A DNA stretch of 64,000 nucleotides from Ectobius pallidus (GCA_964059195.1 CAXKWD010000006.1:13880530-13944529), one strand, 5' to 3'. Numbered from the stretch's first letter, positions 11,875 to 22,655 are shown. Notes: generated by a model from the sequence alone, not told the origin. Numbers and translations are program-made.

Positions 11875-12340
11875 CTTGCTTAAAAGGCCCGGCGTCGCTC
11901 GGGTTGTTTATTCTGACAATGCGAAAATAACTTATGAAGGACTTTCGATTTTCAAACTCTAGGTCTTTAAGGTCTTTATACAGGTATTTAGAATTTGAAA
12001 TGGGGAAGAACGACTTATCACACACAAACTATTCCCTCAGAAAACGCTAGATAGGCTATAGCTTATTATAGCTTATAGCAGATCCCCACGGCTTCGCCCA
12101 CGATAGTTAATTGAAAGATTAACAATTAAGAGCAAAATAATTAAATTATTATATTTACTAACACTTTGCACGCGAAACATTCATTGGTGTAAACTAATCG
12201 ATTGATAGGCCTAATTAATGAAACAGCTATAAATCCGGTTTTGAAGTGAATATCACGATTAGAAAATAAATGGAAAAATTCGGTATTCGAAAGATTATGA
12301 GAACTGAAATCGATTAAACTCACGATGAAAAAAATGTGCG
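11875..12340 (-). mobile_element. Helitron 3' portion (same family as 51.3-52.4 kb)
   Basis: On the minus strand the 3' end carries the hairpin CCCGAGCGACGCCGGG followed by CCTTTTAAG and a degenerate CTAG terminus at about 11,875. From 11,900 to 12,310 it is co-linear with 51,850-52,350 of the plus-strand copy, but lacks the SINE inserted there, so it serves as the empty site. The body is cut off by the homopolymer at 12,344. Confidence 0.7.
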
Positions 12341-12341
12341 T

Positions 12342-12343
<2 letters not shown>

Positions 12344-12405
<62 letters not shown>
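12344..12405. repeat. 62-base T homopolymer
   Basis: Uninterrupted T run. On the minus strand it would be a poly-A tail, with the retroposed body to its right (from 12,406), but I cannot recognise that body. Length may be unreliable in the assembly. Confidence 0.9.
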
Positions 12406-12408
<3 letters not shown>

Positions 12409-12933
12409 CGTCTGATGCAAGAATGTTATTTTTGTTCTACTATACAATAATATGCTTATTACGTGTGACGTAACAGTATTACAATGACACCCATTATGAT
12501 ACTGAATTTTAATATAACACTGTTGTTCAACTTTGATGAATATCGTTCACGGAACAGTCTTCAAGCCTTGAAAGCAGCAATCCAAACTGCACAGTAAACA
12601 ACATGAATATAAAATAGAATAAATTATTTTTTGTTAATTTTTAATATTATACTAAATTGAGTTCGTTTCTTGTGTTTTAATGTGAGTTGCTTTTAGTTTA
12701 AAAGGCCAATGTGTTCTCATTGCACGACGTCACCTGCCATCTACCGCGTGAGCTTAGTAACAGCTCTTGTTGTAGCTTTGTTGTAGTACAATGTATTATA
12801 AAAACTCAAAACTTAGATTTTTAATTATGGTGGAACAAAAACAGTCGTCGTGCAACTTGCCTACAATGATAATTAAGACGCTCTTACGAAAATTATGAAA
12901 CTAGCCCCGCTCGTTTTATGAACTTTTGCGTGT

Positions 12934-12935
<2 letters not shown>
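12406..12935. other. unassigned DNA, possible retroposed body
   Basis: AT-rich with no ORF. If the T run is a poly-A tail, this would be the minus-strand insert, yet no SINE boxes or LINE motifs are visible. Confidence 0.35.

Positions 12936-13005
<70 letters not shown>
12936..13005. repeat. (TA)n microsatellite
   Basis: About 35 perfect TA units. The overlapping Tyr-Ile ORF is spurious. Confidence 0.95.
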
Positions 13006-13010
<5 letters not shown>

Positions 13011-13239
13011 TTATTAACTGTGTTCATAATCTTAATAGCTACGAGGCCATATCAGGAGATCGGAATCTGTGTCTAAACATTAGGGATGCCATGGAACTAT
13101 TTATTGCCAACTATTTCTATTGTCAGTGTATTTTATGGCGTAACTTCAACTGATATTAATTTAAATGGATATGATACAAGATGAAATGGTGAGAATGATT
13201 CAGGGTATGTAAGTATAAAATTCGGCATTTTGCCTTTAC

Positions 13240-13345
13240 GACTGCAGAAACTGAAAAACACATGTCAAATTGGCCGGCCATGGGATTTGAAGCTGGGACC
13301 TCGGCCACCTCACTCGCTACGCGTGTTTTATGAATCCCATTATAG
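13240..13345 (-). mobile_element. SINE fragment, tRNA-like B box
   Basis: The minus strand reads GGTGGCCGAGGTCCCAGCTT then CAAATCCCATGGCCGGCC, matching the layout of the 43,935-44,020 copy (same GGCCG flank after the B box). No acceptor stem can form, so it is a SINE or tRNA pseudogene rather than a working tRNA. Confidence 0.55.
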
Positions 13346-13489
13346 GCTCGTTGCATAATGTGCTATTAAAGAATACAAATTAATAACCCTACTTAATAGG
13401 ATTTTGACATATTGGACATAAAATAAATGTACGAATATACCTTACCAAAATGTTGTCATAAAAATTATGTCTTTGATACAAAAAGGCTC

Positions 13490-14070
13490 CTATTTTCGTG
13501 TCCTTTATTAAGTGCCAGTATGGTACTTTATGAGATTGTGTGGGGGACGAAAAAATGTCTGTCCGTCTGTCTGTCTGTCCGTCCGTGCGTCTGTACGCAC
13601 CATAACTCAAATACGCTTCTTCGGATTTTCATGAAACTTGGAAAACACATTTATAATGTCCATGGGAAGAACCCTATTGATATTGAACCAAATCGGTTCA
13701 CCGGTACCGGAGTAATGCCCAATTTAGTGCCTATTTTTATAGATTACGGCGCTTTTCTAATAGAATGGCGCCATAACTCAAGTACGCTATATCGGATTTC
13801 CATTAAACTTGGTATACGAATTTATGACATCCATGAAAAGTTCCCTATTGAATTTGAACCTAATCTGTTGTCCGCTACCGGAGTAAAACCCTATTTGGTG
13901 TCTATTTTAAAGGCGCAATAACTCAAATTCGCTTTATCGGATTTTATGATACTTCGTATACGCATTTATAATGTCCATGGGAAGACGTCTATTGATATTC
14001 GACCAAATCGGTTGTCCAGTACCGGAATAATCCCAAATTTAGTGCCTTTTATGTTAGTATATGAGAAGTC
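13490..14070 (+). repeat. interspersed repeat with three ~150-bp tandem units, copy 1
   Basis: Starts with TTAAGTGCCAGTATGGTACT and a GTCTGTC/GTCCG-rich leader, followed by three tandem units (about 13,601-13,770, 13,771-13,916, 13,917-14,068). Each has ATAACTCAA, TCGGATTT, ATGTCCATGGGAAG-like and TACCGGA.TAA blocks. The same arrangement occurs on the other strand at 44,150-44,725. The 164-codon ORF here is a read-through of the units, not a gene. Confidence 0.75.
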
Positions 14071-14743
14071 ATCCCAGGAATCTGAATATTGATATGCTGC
14101 CAGAGAATTGTTCAAAACATACCGAACCAACTGTTATTTCCAGATTCAAGCCGGTCAATAGCACTTAGTAATTTTTTCCCACATAGAGAAATACATTTTT
14201 AAAAATAAGTTATGTACATGTTGCCAAGATATTACTAAATTCTTGTACGCCATCAAAGAATTTTGTTGCTAAGAGATCGTTCTTCATTTTCGGCGTGGAT
14301 CAAAATTAGTAGTGATTTGAGAAACATTTCTGTTTCTCAAAAGCATATAAAATGGAATCTCCGAAGACTTCAACTTCCGAAACCACACTCACTAGGCTCA
14401 GAATTCAGGTATTTATAGCCTGTGGTTTTTGTCCTGGTTTCTTTTATAACTTCGGCATGAGTACTGTATTCTTATGTGGGTTTGCACCTGTGTTGATGTG
14501 GGTATTTAAATAATTTTATTTGTAATCTTGGAAGCGTATTCTTGCGTGAAACACCCAAATTAGAAGATAAAGCGTATAATTTTAATAAATATTATTGCTT
14601 CATTTAATATTAAAGAGCCCATTATATCCATGTAGGAGATAATGGTTTAAGAACTTCTGACTTTTATAGCCTATAACGTTATTTCAAACCGTATTTTGGA
14701 ATGTTGCCTAATGGAATTAGTGCTTATGTAATTTTATTATTAA
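14071..14743. other. unassigned DNA
   Basis: No assignable feature apart from T-rich sequence at the right end that abuts the LINE tail. Confidence 0.45.
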
Positions 14744-14818
14744 TTTTTTTTTTTTTTTATTAATTTTTTTATTTATTTATTACAAGAGATATTACAAGAG
14801 GTATTACATTTAGTAATA

Positions 14819-14852
14819 CACCCGAATGAGCAAGACTGCTCGTGCTCGGGTG
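14819..14852 (-). other. LINE 3' UTR hairpin (copy 2)
   Basis: Outer stem CACCCGA/TCGGGTG plus inner stem with a two-base bulge. It is nearly identical to 3086-3118 although the flanking UTR has diverged. Confidence 0.65.
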
Positions 14853-14999
14853 CCGTTTCAAAAATATCAAAGTGAAGAAAGAGGAGAGACAAAGAAATAG
14901 AGTGTATAATGTGCTTAACTAAAAAAGAAAGTAAAACAAAAACATTAAAACATAAATACATAAAAGGAGTGAAACAAAAATTACTTAAAAGCTAAAAAA

Positions 15000-16898
15000 T
15001 TACAAAAAATTCTTTACATATCTATTAAATTTAACAGTGGAGTATGCTGAGAGATCAGGATTTTTTCTGATAATTGAGTTATAGAAGCGCGGTCCAAAAT
15101 TAATGCTATGCTTTAATCCTGCCGATGTGAGACATTTGGGTTCTAATAGGAGTAAATTAGTATTTCGTCTAGTTTTGTAGAAATGATCACTGGAAGAGTA
15201 TTTTATACGATGTTTGTGAAAATATTTTAATATAGAAAATTTGTAAATTTGGTCCAAACTTAAAACATTAAATTCCGAAAATATTAGTCTAGTTGGGTAA
15301 TCAATGTGTTTTCTTAGACAGATTTTTATTATTCTTTTTTGTAAAAGGCAGAGGGGCTTAAGGGTAGTTTTCGCTAATCCTCCCCAGACGAGAATGCCAT
15401 ATTGAATAATGGACTGGAAAAGTGCTAGATAAACGGAACGTAAAACAGTAATGGGCATACAGTGGCGTAAAATGACAAATTTATGAATTGTTCGGCGTAG
15501 TCTATTACAGATGTAGTTAACATGGTGAGACCATTTAAGGTGTTTATCAATAAAAATACCCAAATATTTCACAACGGCTGTTTCTTTCAGTGGTAAGCAT
15601 TTACAATTCACATCAAAATTACAATTATGTATTATTAAATTTAAATTTGTACATTTTTTCCGCGCTATCTGACCAGTAGATGTTAATGAGAAAGGAACTA
15701 ATGTTGATTTATCCACGTTTAGTGACAGAAGGTTAGAATCGAACCATTTTTTTATAATTTTCATGCCAGTATTAGCGTATTTATATGCTACTTCCCATGA
15801 ATGACCACTGAAAATCACAACAGTGTCATCTGCGTAAGAAAATATGGAGCCGTTTATTTGATCTAGGTTTAAATTTAGCAAATCATTTACATAAATTAAG
15901 TATAAGATTGGTCCTAATATCGTTCCTTGTGGTACACCAATATCAATATTTGATATTTCACTTATATGGCTGTCAACCTTTGTCATTATACATCTATTGC
16001 TCAGATATGATTCAAATAATTTGTAAACTGTTCCTCTAATTCCTATCTTATTCAGTTTATCGAATAGTATCGAGTGAATAACAGTATCAAAAGCTTTACG
16101 TAAGTCCAAGAAAATTCCTAAACAATTATTACCTTTGTCTAATTCTTTAATAATGTTACCTGTAACGTTAATAAAAGCATCGTCAGTAGATATGTTGCTC
16201 TGGAAACCAAATTGATTTTTTGATATAATTTCATGTTTTTGTAAATAGTTTAGTAGCCTAACTTTTATGCATTTCTCTAGTATCTTGGAAAAGGCCGGAA
16301 GAAGTGATATTGGTCTATAATTGTTTAAATCATTCATTTTCCCGGATTTATGTATAGGTATTATCACAGCATTTTTTAGAGTATTGGGGAAAACACCTTC
16401 TGTGAAACAAAGATTGAAAATATAGACAAGAGGTTTTACAATATATTTAATGATAGATTTCAATGTAATGTTTTTTATTCCATCAATGCCTGGAGCTACA
16501 TTATTATTTAAGGTCTTCACAATGTTAATAATTTCGCATTCATTAACAGGACTGAGAAACATAGATGTGATTGGATTCATGGCTGTTTTAATGTACTCCG
16601 AAGAGTCTGACGATGCCTTATTAACGTTTGAGGTTACACTGTGCCCTATTTTTGAGAAGTATTTATTAAATTCATTTGCGATATCCTCTTTGTTTGTTAT
16701 GTGAGTACCATTTTCATTTATTAATTCTGAAACCGATTTATTTTTTACAGTACCTATATCTGTGGCTTCATTAACAGTTTGCCAAAATTTCCTAGGGTTG
16801 TTCTTATATTCTTCAAATTTTAATTTATAATAACTAATCTTCATATTTCTTATAACAAGAGTCAGCATATTTCTATAATTTTTATAATAAATTTTCAA
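15000..16898 (-). CDS. LINE reverse transcriptase (ORF2 C-terminal part), uninterrupted
   Basis: 632 codons without a stop. RNA-directed DNA polymerase of a non-LTR retrotransposon, acting in target-primed reverse transcription. Motifs by residue: PGIDG about 136, NYRPISLLP 193-201, NQFGF 228, FLDLRKAFD 263-271, GVPQGTILGP 321-330, and catalytic YADD 355-358, followed by the thumb and a C-terminal region with LFQSIIQYGILVWGG. The listed start is a TTG; the frame continues upstream without a stop to about 17,027 through a pre-RT segment with TRDKIARK, so the true start lay in the lost 5' part together with the APE endonuclease expected in the family. Clade (CR1/Jockey-like) is uncertain. An open frame of this length suggests a fairly young insertion. 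Confidence 0.9.
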   Translation of the reverse strand: MKIYYKNYRNMLTLVIRNMKISYYKLKFEEYKNNPRKFWQTVNEATDIGTVKNKSVSELINENGTHITNKEDIANEFNKYFSKIGHSVTSNVNKASSDSSEYIKTAMNPITSMFLSPVNECEIINIVKTLNNNVAPGIDGIKNITLKSIIKYIVKPLVYIFNLCFTEGVFPNTLKNAVIIPIHKSGKMNDLNNYRPISLLPAFSKILEKCIKVRLLNYLQKHEIISKNQFGFQSNISTDDAFINVTGNIIKELDKGNNCLGIFLDLRKAFDTVIHSILFDKLNKIGIRGTVYKLFESYLSNRCIMTKVDSHISEISNIDIGVPQGTILGPILYLIYVNDLLNLNLDQINGSIFSYADDTVVIFSGHSWEVAYKYANTGMKIIKKWFDSNLLSLNVDKSTLVPFSLTSTGQIARKKCTNLNLIIHNCNFDVNCKCLPLKETAVVKYLGIFIDKHLKWSHHVNYICNRLRRTIHKFVILRHCMPITVLRSVYLALFQSIIQYGILVWGGLAKTTLKPLCLLQKRIIKICLRKHIDYPTRLIFSEFNVLSLDQIYKFSILKYFHKHRIKYSSSDHFYKTRRNTNLLLLEPKCLTSAGLKHSINFGPRFYNSIIRKNPDLSAYSTVKFNRYVKNFL

Positions 16899-17027
16899 AT
16901 TTTCATTGTTTGGGTCATGAATTACTTTTCTCGCAATCTTGTCTCTAGTACGAATAGATTTGATTATGCCTACAGTGATCCATGTATTTGTCAGACAGAC
17001 ATAGACTACATTAGTTTTTATTTATAT

Positions 17028-17692
17028 AAATGAAGAATGGAATATGCCTATTGAGGCCACGTTTTCTACATTCATTTGTCCAGACTTATAATTCCGTGAC
17101 AATTCAGGCAGATTTAACGACCCTACATAAGAGATTTTAATTACGATTACATATAAAAATGTTGTAGCCAGGACCCCGAACTAAGCAACTTCCCCGGAAT
17201 TTTCTGTAAACCATCTTTCATAAGAAGCATATTCTTTATCGTAGTTTCACCTCTCCCTTTTAGGATTTAAGCGACCCAAGCCGCCCGGGCCTTACAGGGC
17301 CGCGACCAAGCATATTCCATGTTAAATAAATGTTTAACATTACCTTATCAACTTCTCTAGCTTTTATAATAACATGATATATCCATTGCCTTCCATAGCG
17401 ATCGAAATGATATTATTTCCAAGGTATGACAAAAATAGACAAAGCCTTCTGCAATTGATTTGACAACTGAAATATATTACTGAAAAGTGATGCTTCGAAA
17501 GCGCAAGAAATGCACGTCTCATTCCCGTTTTCACTCATAACTCGCGAACGAAAGGTAAAATTAAAAATGCAATACGCCAGAAACCTTCCCGGGAATGTAC
17601 TCAACAACTTCCCAAAGTTTCATGGCGATCGGTTGAATGGTTTAGTAATGCATAAAGGACAAACAGACATACATTCATTTTTATATAGGCTA
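17028..17692 (-). mobile_element. Helitron-type repeat, 5' portion
   Basis: From 17,692 leftward on the minus strand, ~260 bp matches the first part of the 51.3-kb copy (landmarks AATGTATGTCTGT, GATCGCCATGAAACTTTGGG, TTCGAAGCATCA). The rest, to 17,028, has no counterpart in the window. The assignment to Helitrons depends on the better preserved 51.3-52.4 kb copy. Confidence 0.6.
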
Positions 17693-18807
17693 TAAAGATT
17701 AATTTTTGTTGACATATTTACAAATTTCCAAAAAATGTAGAATTGCCATACAGAAGTGACAGGTAATATTTTATATGTAAATGTGTGGAATAAGTATGCA
17801 AACTTTTTTTTTTGTGATTTAAACTTTCTTGTTAATAAACTTTCTAAATTGTCTTGTTAATAATGAACACTAGTAGTAGTGATATTAGTAGTAGTGAAAG
17901 TGATAAAGAAATAGACATGAGACCACGCAGGGATTTTAGGCAATGGATTGGATTAACCTAACTTTCAATTTCAGTGACTTCGTGTTCAAAGATAAAAATA
18001 ATTCAGTTATTTTCGATAGTAATAATCGATTGCTTAGGTATCACATTCGACTAAATTATCAATGGGAAAAATCGGTCTTTTTCTACCAAAATGTACAAAA
18101 AGAAAAACCAAAGTAATTACAGTTGGTAATTTTCAAAATAGTTCTTTTTGAGGACCATGTAGGCCTATAACTTTCAACAGTCAGAAATATCTCGATGTAC
18201 TTTTTACGTCGTGAAGTTTTCACATTGACAGAAATTTGACGAAACCATTCTTATTTTAACAAATTCTTTCCTTCTTTGTTTTTTCTTGATTAGAACTTTC
18301 ATACAATATAGAGCTAGCCTAATAATGGCTAGAAAGTCACCCAAACAAATTTTTAGTCAAAATCTATATGTTTTAGTAAACAACATAGTTAAAAAGAAGA
18401 AAAAACATAATAGCTAAGTGTTGGCATTTTGAGATCTTAAATTTTGACAAGATGCCCAAAGAAGCTAAATTATTCGCTAATATTGATTGGGAGGATTGTG
18501 TTGTACGTGCAAGATAGATCTTCGGTTACGATTTTAGTTTTCCCTTATGCCAGAATGTTGTACACATCTGTGAAATTGGAAGAGAATGATTCTAAAAAAA
18601 CTAAGGTTTGCATTCCACAAATTAATTCGTAGGTTAAAATGTGCATTTTTTTCCGACGAGTCTTTTTAATGACCATTTAGGTCATGAAGCACTGACCATC
18701 AATGCTGCTCATCGCCTTGTTTTCATCTTTTATTTTTGTCACACCAAGGTTAATTCGTGCCAGTGCATGTACTGAAATATCTTTATGCAGTAGCTTCTTT
18801 GACCTAA

Positions 18808-18810
<3 letters not shown>
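17693..18810. other. unassigned AT-rich DNA
   Basis: A short AGTAGT/GATATTAGTAG simple tract lies near 17,870-17,890. Otherwise there is no supported feature. Confidence 0.45.
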
Positions 18811-18861
<51 letters not shown>

Positions 18862-19480
18862 GCTCTGACCTGACTGACTGACAGGAATCAACGTGGAGCC
18901 TAAACTATAACAAGTAGAGACTTGGAGTTTTGACAGTACCTTCGTTTTATAACGTAGGTGCTCACTGACAACTGTATTGTTGGCAGTCTTCATATGAGGC
19001 TTTGGAAATAAATGAAACGTGTCTCTGACAAATTAGAGAAGGTATCAATATAATTCATGTTATGAATAAATATTAAAGAATGAAATCCATGAAAATAATG
19101 CAGTCACAGAACTTTCTCTAGCCTGGAAATAGAGAAAACAATACGAGGTAAGGTAATATATTTTGGGAAGAGAAGTATGAAAGTGATATTGCATTTCTGT
19201 TTAATTTCATTCCCAAAACGGTTTCATGGTAACATGAGAGTAAGAATTAAAATTTTTCTGCACGATAATACAATTTTATGTTACCAGAATTTCTGTTTCT
19301 TCTTATTTGAACCCCTACCAGGCTTGCTGTGTACTGTACAAGCGATGAGATGCAAAATTCTACATCCTCTCTATGAGCCATAAAAAGCTATATCAATAGT
19401 TTTCCGAGGGAATAGTTTGAGTGTGATAAGTCGTTCATCCTATTTCATCTTTCCATTTCCCACACATCTATAATATCTAA
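18811..19480 (+). mobile_element. Helitron-related fragment with TA-rich 5' end
   Basis: Begins with TCTCTC and a (TA)n tract (18,814-18,857) followed by AAAAGGCTCTGACC. About 70 bp at 19,380-19,450 (GAGGGAATAGTTTGAGTGTG, AAGTCGTTC) match the 3' part of the 51.3-52.4 kb element. The terminal hairpin and CTAG are not seen here. Confidence 0.5.
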
Positions 19481-19674
19481 AGAATCATAATTTAATTTCA
19501 GGTATTTTCAATAAATTATTCTTCATTCAATTAATGTGGTTATTGCTACCTGTGATTAATAATAAGTAGCAAAGAGTTTAATGTGAAAATAAAACGCTGA
19601 ATCCCGTACATATAGTTTTCTTAATTGTCGTTCAGCAACATTAACACCGTAATATGTGATGCCACCGACTCGTG

Positions 19675-20205
19675 CTTCTAGAAGGGCCAATGTCATAAAA
19701 CTTACTATTGGGATGATCTCTCGAATCCTATGCCCCCATGTTGGGGCGAAGAGTCTCCAAGTGGAGGTGTCTGTTTACCGATGTGAATTTTGTTACGCTT
19801 ATTTTTCCTAGAGAGGGCAGAGGGACAGGTGGTAAGCCCATCGCCCTTTAACCCCCTCCAGAAACTAAAGTATTACTTGGACGTGAAAGGGCCGAGAAAT
19901 GTTGTCCAGAAGCTCTACAGGATTTTTTACGTCCTGAAAACCCCATTGACTGCGGCCGGGTTTGATCCAGCGACCTTCGGATCTAGAGGCAGATACGCTA
20001 CCTCTAGACCACCGCAGCCGACGAAGCCTTTATAGAAGTAACGTTTTTTGCTAAGAACTTTGACATTGGTCCCTAAGGTATCTGCATTATGCTTACTAAT
20101 AGCAACAGGCATTGACACTTTTAATATACGAAAGATAAAGAGTAACCGATCTCAGTAATGCGTAAATCTAATTTTTCCAACAAATTAACATTGGCCCTTT
20201 TAGAA
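19675..20205. mobile_element. MITE with TIR TTCTARAAGGGCCAATGT, host of a SINE
   Basis: Inverted ends TTCTAGAAGGGCCAATGT at about 19,675 and ACATTGGCCCTTTTAGAA at about 20,187 frame ~530 bp, most of which is a SINE. No certain target duplication. Class unknown. Confidence 0.5.
19700..20035 (-). mobile_element. tRNA-derived SINE (full head)
   Basis: The minus-strand 5' head (about 20,030-19,960) can fold as a tRNA: acceptor GCTGCGG pairs with CCGCAGT, A box TGGTCTAGAGG, T arm GCTGG/CCGGC around a B box GGATCAAACCC. A non-tRNA body follows (CCTGTCCCTCTGCCCTCTCT, then CCTCCACTTGGAG). The 3' body also occurs as a 5'-truncated insertion at 52,170-52,283. SINEs are transcribed by RNA polymerase III from these internal boxes and mobilised by a partner LINE, which is not identified here. 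Confidence 0.8.
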
Positions 20206-20456
20206 CCAAGCCACAATATATCGATGGTCTCGCTTATAATAAGACAGAAAGTGATGGAAGGCGATGTGTTTTATTCATTTTTGTGTTTTAATTCTTCATT
20301 ACGTGACTTGTAAGTCTGTACGTAATCGCTAGTCACAATAAATATAACATGAGGTCAATTCCTGAACTCTCATTGTGTTGTTACCTATGAAAATCTAAAT
20401 ATCGTATTCCATTAACGAGACTGCATTAGTTTAACAGATATTATTTTTATTATTAT
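20206..20456. other. unassigned AT-rich DNA
   Basis: No feature seen. Confidence 0.4.
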
Positions 20457-21060
20457 TAGGGCAAGGCCTTTAATGGCCATAAAGTAGTGACAAAATGCAA
20501 AATAAAAAAAATGCAATTATGACCTAAATAAGTGAAAAAATGACGCAACTTTTTTTTTAATTTGCCAATAACTTTACTATTGTTACTTATAATTAGCTTT
20601 TTTAAGTAATGAATTGCTAAAAGCAATTTAATGAATTTACAGTATAAAACACACTTATTTTATTATACTAAAGAAGCAAGTAAATTTATACTACTTGGAC
20701 AGCCTTATTGAAAAAGAAATTATTCCTGACGTGGCATGCCCATCAAATTCCCCCTAGCAAATATGTGTCATTTAAAAAGAAAGAAAAAAATTCTTTACTG
20801 CTACAAGACAAACTGCTATGGTGTTTACAATAAACCTGAATTAAAATTAACTATGAACACTTGGCGGAGATTCTCAAATAAAGACAATAGTCTGTTGTCT
20901 GAAAGTAACGATTTGTACATGGAAAAGCTCCTCTCCACCTCCACTGAAACATGACCTAAAATGCCGAAAAAGACCTTATAATTGCCAAAAAATGACCTAC
21001 CTCTTCAAAATGACGAAAAATGCACAATAAAGCAAAAAAATGCAAAAACAAATTGCCCTT
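20457..21060. mobile_element. hAT-like MITE with AAAATGACCT/AAATGCA arrays
   Basis: Ends TAGGGCAA (20457) and TTGCCCTTA (about 21,053-21,061) are inverted. Both subterminal regions are crowded with TGACCTAAA- and AAAATGC-type repeats (20,490-20,550 and 20,950-21,045), whereas the middle is not. The flanks are A/T-rich and do not give a clear 8-bp duplication. Confidence 0.55.
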
Positions 21061-21085
21061 ATTTAATCAATTATTTCATGATACA

Positions 21086-21112
21086 TCACCATCACCACCA
21101 CCACCACGGTTT
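21086..21112. repeat. (CAC/CAT)n microsatellite, LINE 3' tail
   Basis: CATCACCATCACCACCACCA tract just downstream (minus-strand sense) of the LINE stop codon. It probably represents the LINE's own short-tandem 3' terminus. Confidence 0.7.
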
Positions 21113-21129
21113 TTGATGTATGTCTACCT

Positions 21130-21760
21130 CTACATCTTTGGTATTCTCAATCTCCAAGCGTCTTTATAGATTCTCGAAATGTTTTTCTCCTTCATGTCTT
21201 CTTGTATCCCATTAAACTGTGTCTTCTTTGGTCTACCCCATTCTTTCTGCCCGGAGGATTTCTTCTTTGGTAATCTCTCCTCCCCCATCCTTCTCACATG
21301 TCCACACCACACGAGTTGCTATTCTTTAATTTCATCTATTGTAGTGTGTTGCACTTCCATTTGTTCCCAAATGTCTTCATTTCAAATTCTTTCCATCCTA
21401 GAAGTTCTATTTGCTCTTCTCCAAAAATCCATTTCTGTTGCTAATAATTTTCTTTCCTCTCTGTTTTTAATTGGCCAAATTTCTGAACCATATTGTACTA
21501 TTTTCTTAACTATTGAATCATAAATATACCATTTTTTCCTTCTTGTGATACGTCAGTCCCACAATACTCCATTTAATAGGGATATCGCCTTTCTGCCCAG
21601 AGTGTTTCTATTCTGAATTTCTTTCCCCATTCCACCATCTTTGTGAGTCGTTATACCTAAATATTTGTAGTTATCTGTGTTTTTTATAATCACTTTGTTA
21701 TTTAACGTCAGATCGTTATTTTTTTAACACATGAGGTCATTTTTTTGTACATTTGTTTGA
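21130..21760 (-). pseudogene. LINE ORF2 C-terminal remnant
   Basis: One minus-strand frame, read from about 21,760 to a stop at 21,130, contains YKYLGI at about 21,660, then IVQYGSEIW, then the C-terminal block WCGHVRRM..R.PKK..W..P(K).RGRPKK-like that typifies an arthropod LINE clade. At least three in-frame stops interrupt it, so it is dead. The 60-codon ORF at 21,130-21,312 is only the last part, and the long opposite-strand ORF at 21,179-21,523 is its shadow. Confidence 0.8.
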
Positions 21761-21845
21761 TTGCTTGTATTAAAGCTTGATTATCACTTGTTTAATCTAA
21801 AGCCTGCCATAGTTTCACTAATGGAATACATCATATGCTTTATAC

Positions 21846-22246
21846 TAGGGATGGGTCGATACCACATTTTCTCATACTCGATACTCGATACCGATACATG
21901 ATTTTTTCCCTCGATACCGTCAACATTTCCAATTTCAATAAATAGGTGCATTAAAAATTAAAAGTTGAGAGAACTGTGTAGTACCAACTAAATAGATTAA
22001 GTGTGCATATTTAATGAGACAAAATTTAATATAATCAGTAGCCTATACTTATGGCTCTACTAATAAAAATTGTTTAACATCTTGGATCTATATACTGCAT
22101 CTGTATTCAGTAGTAGCAGGTTGGGCCGCTAGATGGTGCTCAAGATATTGTCCAGCGATATATCGCAAGGTGTCCTGTATTGTCTATGGTATTTGCCGAT
22201 ACCATGTAAGTATCGAGGTATCGAAAGTATCGAGGACCCATACCTA
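21846..22246. mobile_element. hAT MITE with perfect 8-bp target duplication
   Basis: 401 bp from TAGGGATGGGTC to GACCCATACCTA, flanked on both sides by CTTTATAC (21,838-21,845 and 22,247-22,254). Both ends are filled with TCGATAC/GTATCGA copies (at least five on the left, four on the right). Interior 22,045-22,200 is shared with the 5.56-6.86 kb element. No coding capacity. Confidence 0.9.
22045..22200 (+). repeat. repeat shared with 6,028-6,180
   Basis: ~150 bp with CTGCATCTGTATTCAGTA, GCAGGTTGGGCCGCTAGATG and TGTCCTGTATTGTC in common with the element at 5.56-6.86 kb, same strand. It lies inside two different TIR elements, so it may be an older nested insert. Confidence 0.7.
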
Positions 22247-22254
22247 CTTTATAC

Positions 22255-22345
22255 ACAGCCTGATACAAATTTATATAAATTCAAGCTATCTTTTAACCTG
22301 CATATAAAAAAGATGCAAAAATCATTAAATGCCTTGCCCTGATTA
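22255..22345 (+). repeat. retroelement-like 3' segment, copy 1
   Basis: About 65 bp (TATCTTTTAACCTGCATATA onward to CCTTGCCCTGATTA) recur in the same orientation at 38,137-38,203. Probably the 3' end of a retroelement; an upstream body cannot be identified because of the hAT MITE and decay. Confidence 0.55.
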
Positions 22346-22655
22346 TATTATTATTATTATTATTATTAATATTATATTATTTTATTATGTCTATAAGCTA
22401 TACAACGTATAGGTAGACATAGTCAAAATGCACAGTGTCTTTCTAAAAACAACATGACAATCAATACACTGAACCAAGAAAGCAATGATAATAACAATAA
22501 AATATGTAGAAAATACAGAGTAACGTAAATATGATAGTGAAACAATAATAATAAAATACAAAAACTACAAAAATTCTTAAAGTCATGACAAAAAATCATT
22601 AAAAGTATAATATGTCTTACTGCACAAATAATGTTTCAGCTTTCTTTTAAATGAG
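22346..22655 (-). pseudogene. LINE ORF2 3' end and 3' UTR (left half of the split host LINE)
   Basis: On the minus strand the last codons before a TGA at 22,583-22,585 encode SFKRKLKHYL.., typical of the extreme C-terminus of CR1/RTE-like ORF2 proteins. A ~240-bp UTR and an (AAT)n tail at 22,346-22,390 follow. The other half of this gene is at 36,586-36,897. The 13.9-kb palindrome sits between them with AATGAG duplicated, and the reading frame is continuous across the empty site. Confidence 0.85.

Larger units (their letters stand above)
14744..17027 (-). mobile_element. 5'-truncated non-LTR retrotransposon
   Basis: On the minus strand: an open coding part from about 17,027 (no endonuclease domain, so 5' truncated), the RT ORF, a ~250-bp 3' UTR with a hairpin, and an A-rich tail at 14,744-14,775. 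A family relative survives as a UTR relic at 2.9 kb. No target duplication could be fixed. Its right edge abuts Helitron-like sequence. Confidence 0.85.

Noticed and set aside
13427..13921. 164-codon ORF as a gene
   Set aside because: It translates the ~150-bp tandem units of an interspersed repeat and a GTCTGTCC leader; periodic residues follow the DNA repeat.
21179..21523. 114-codon plus-strand ORF
   Set aside because: Antisense shadow of the LINE remnant, whose minus-strand frame has recognisable RT C-terminal blocks.
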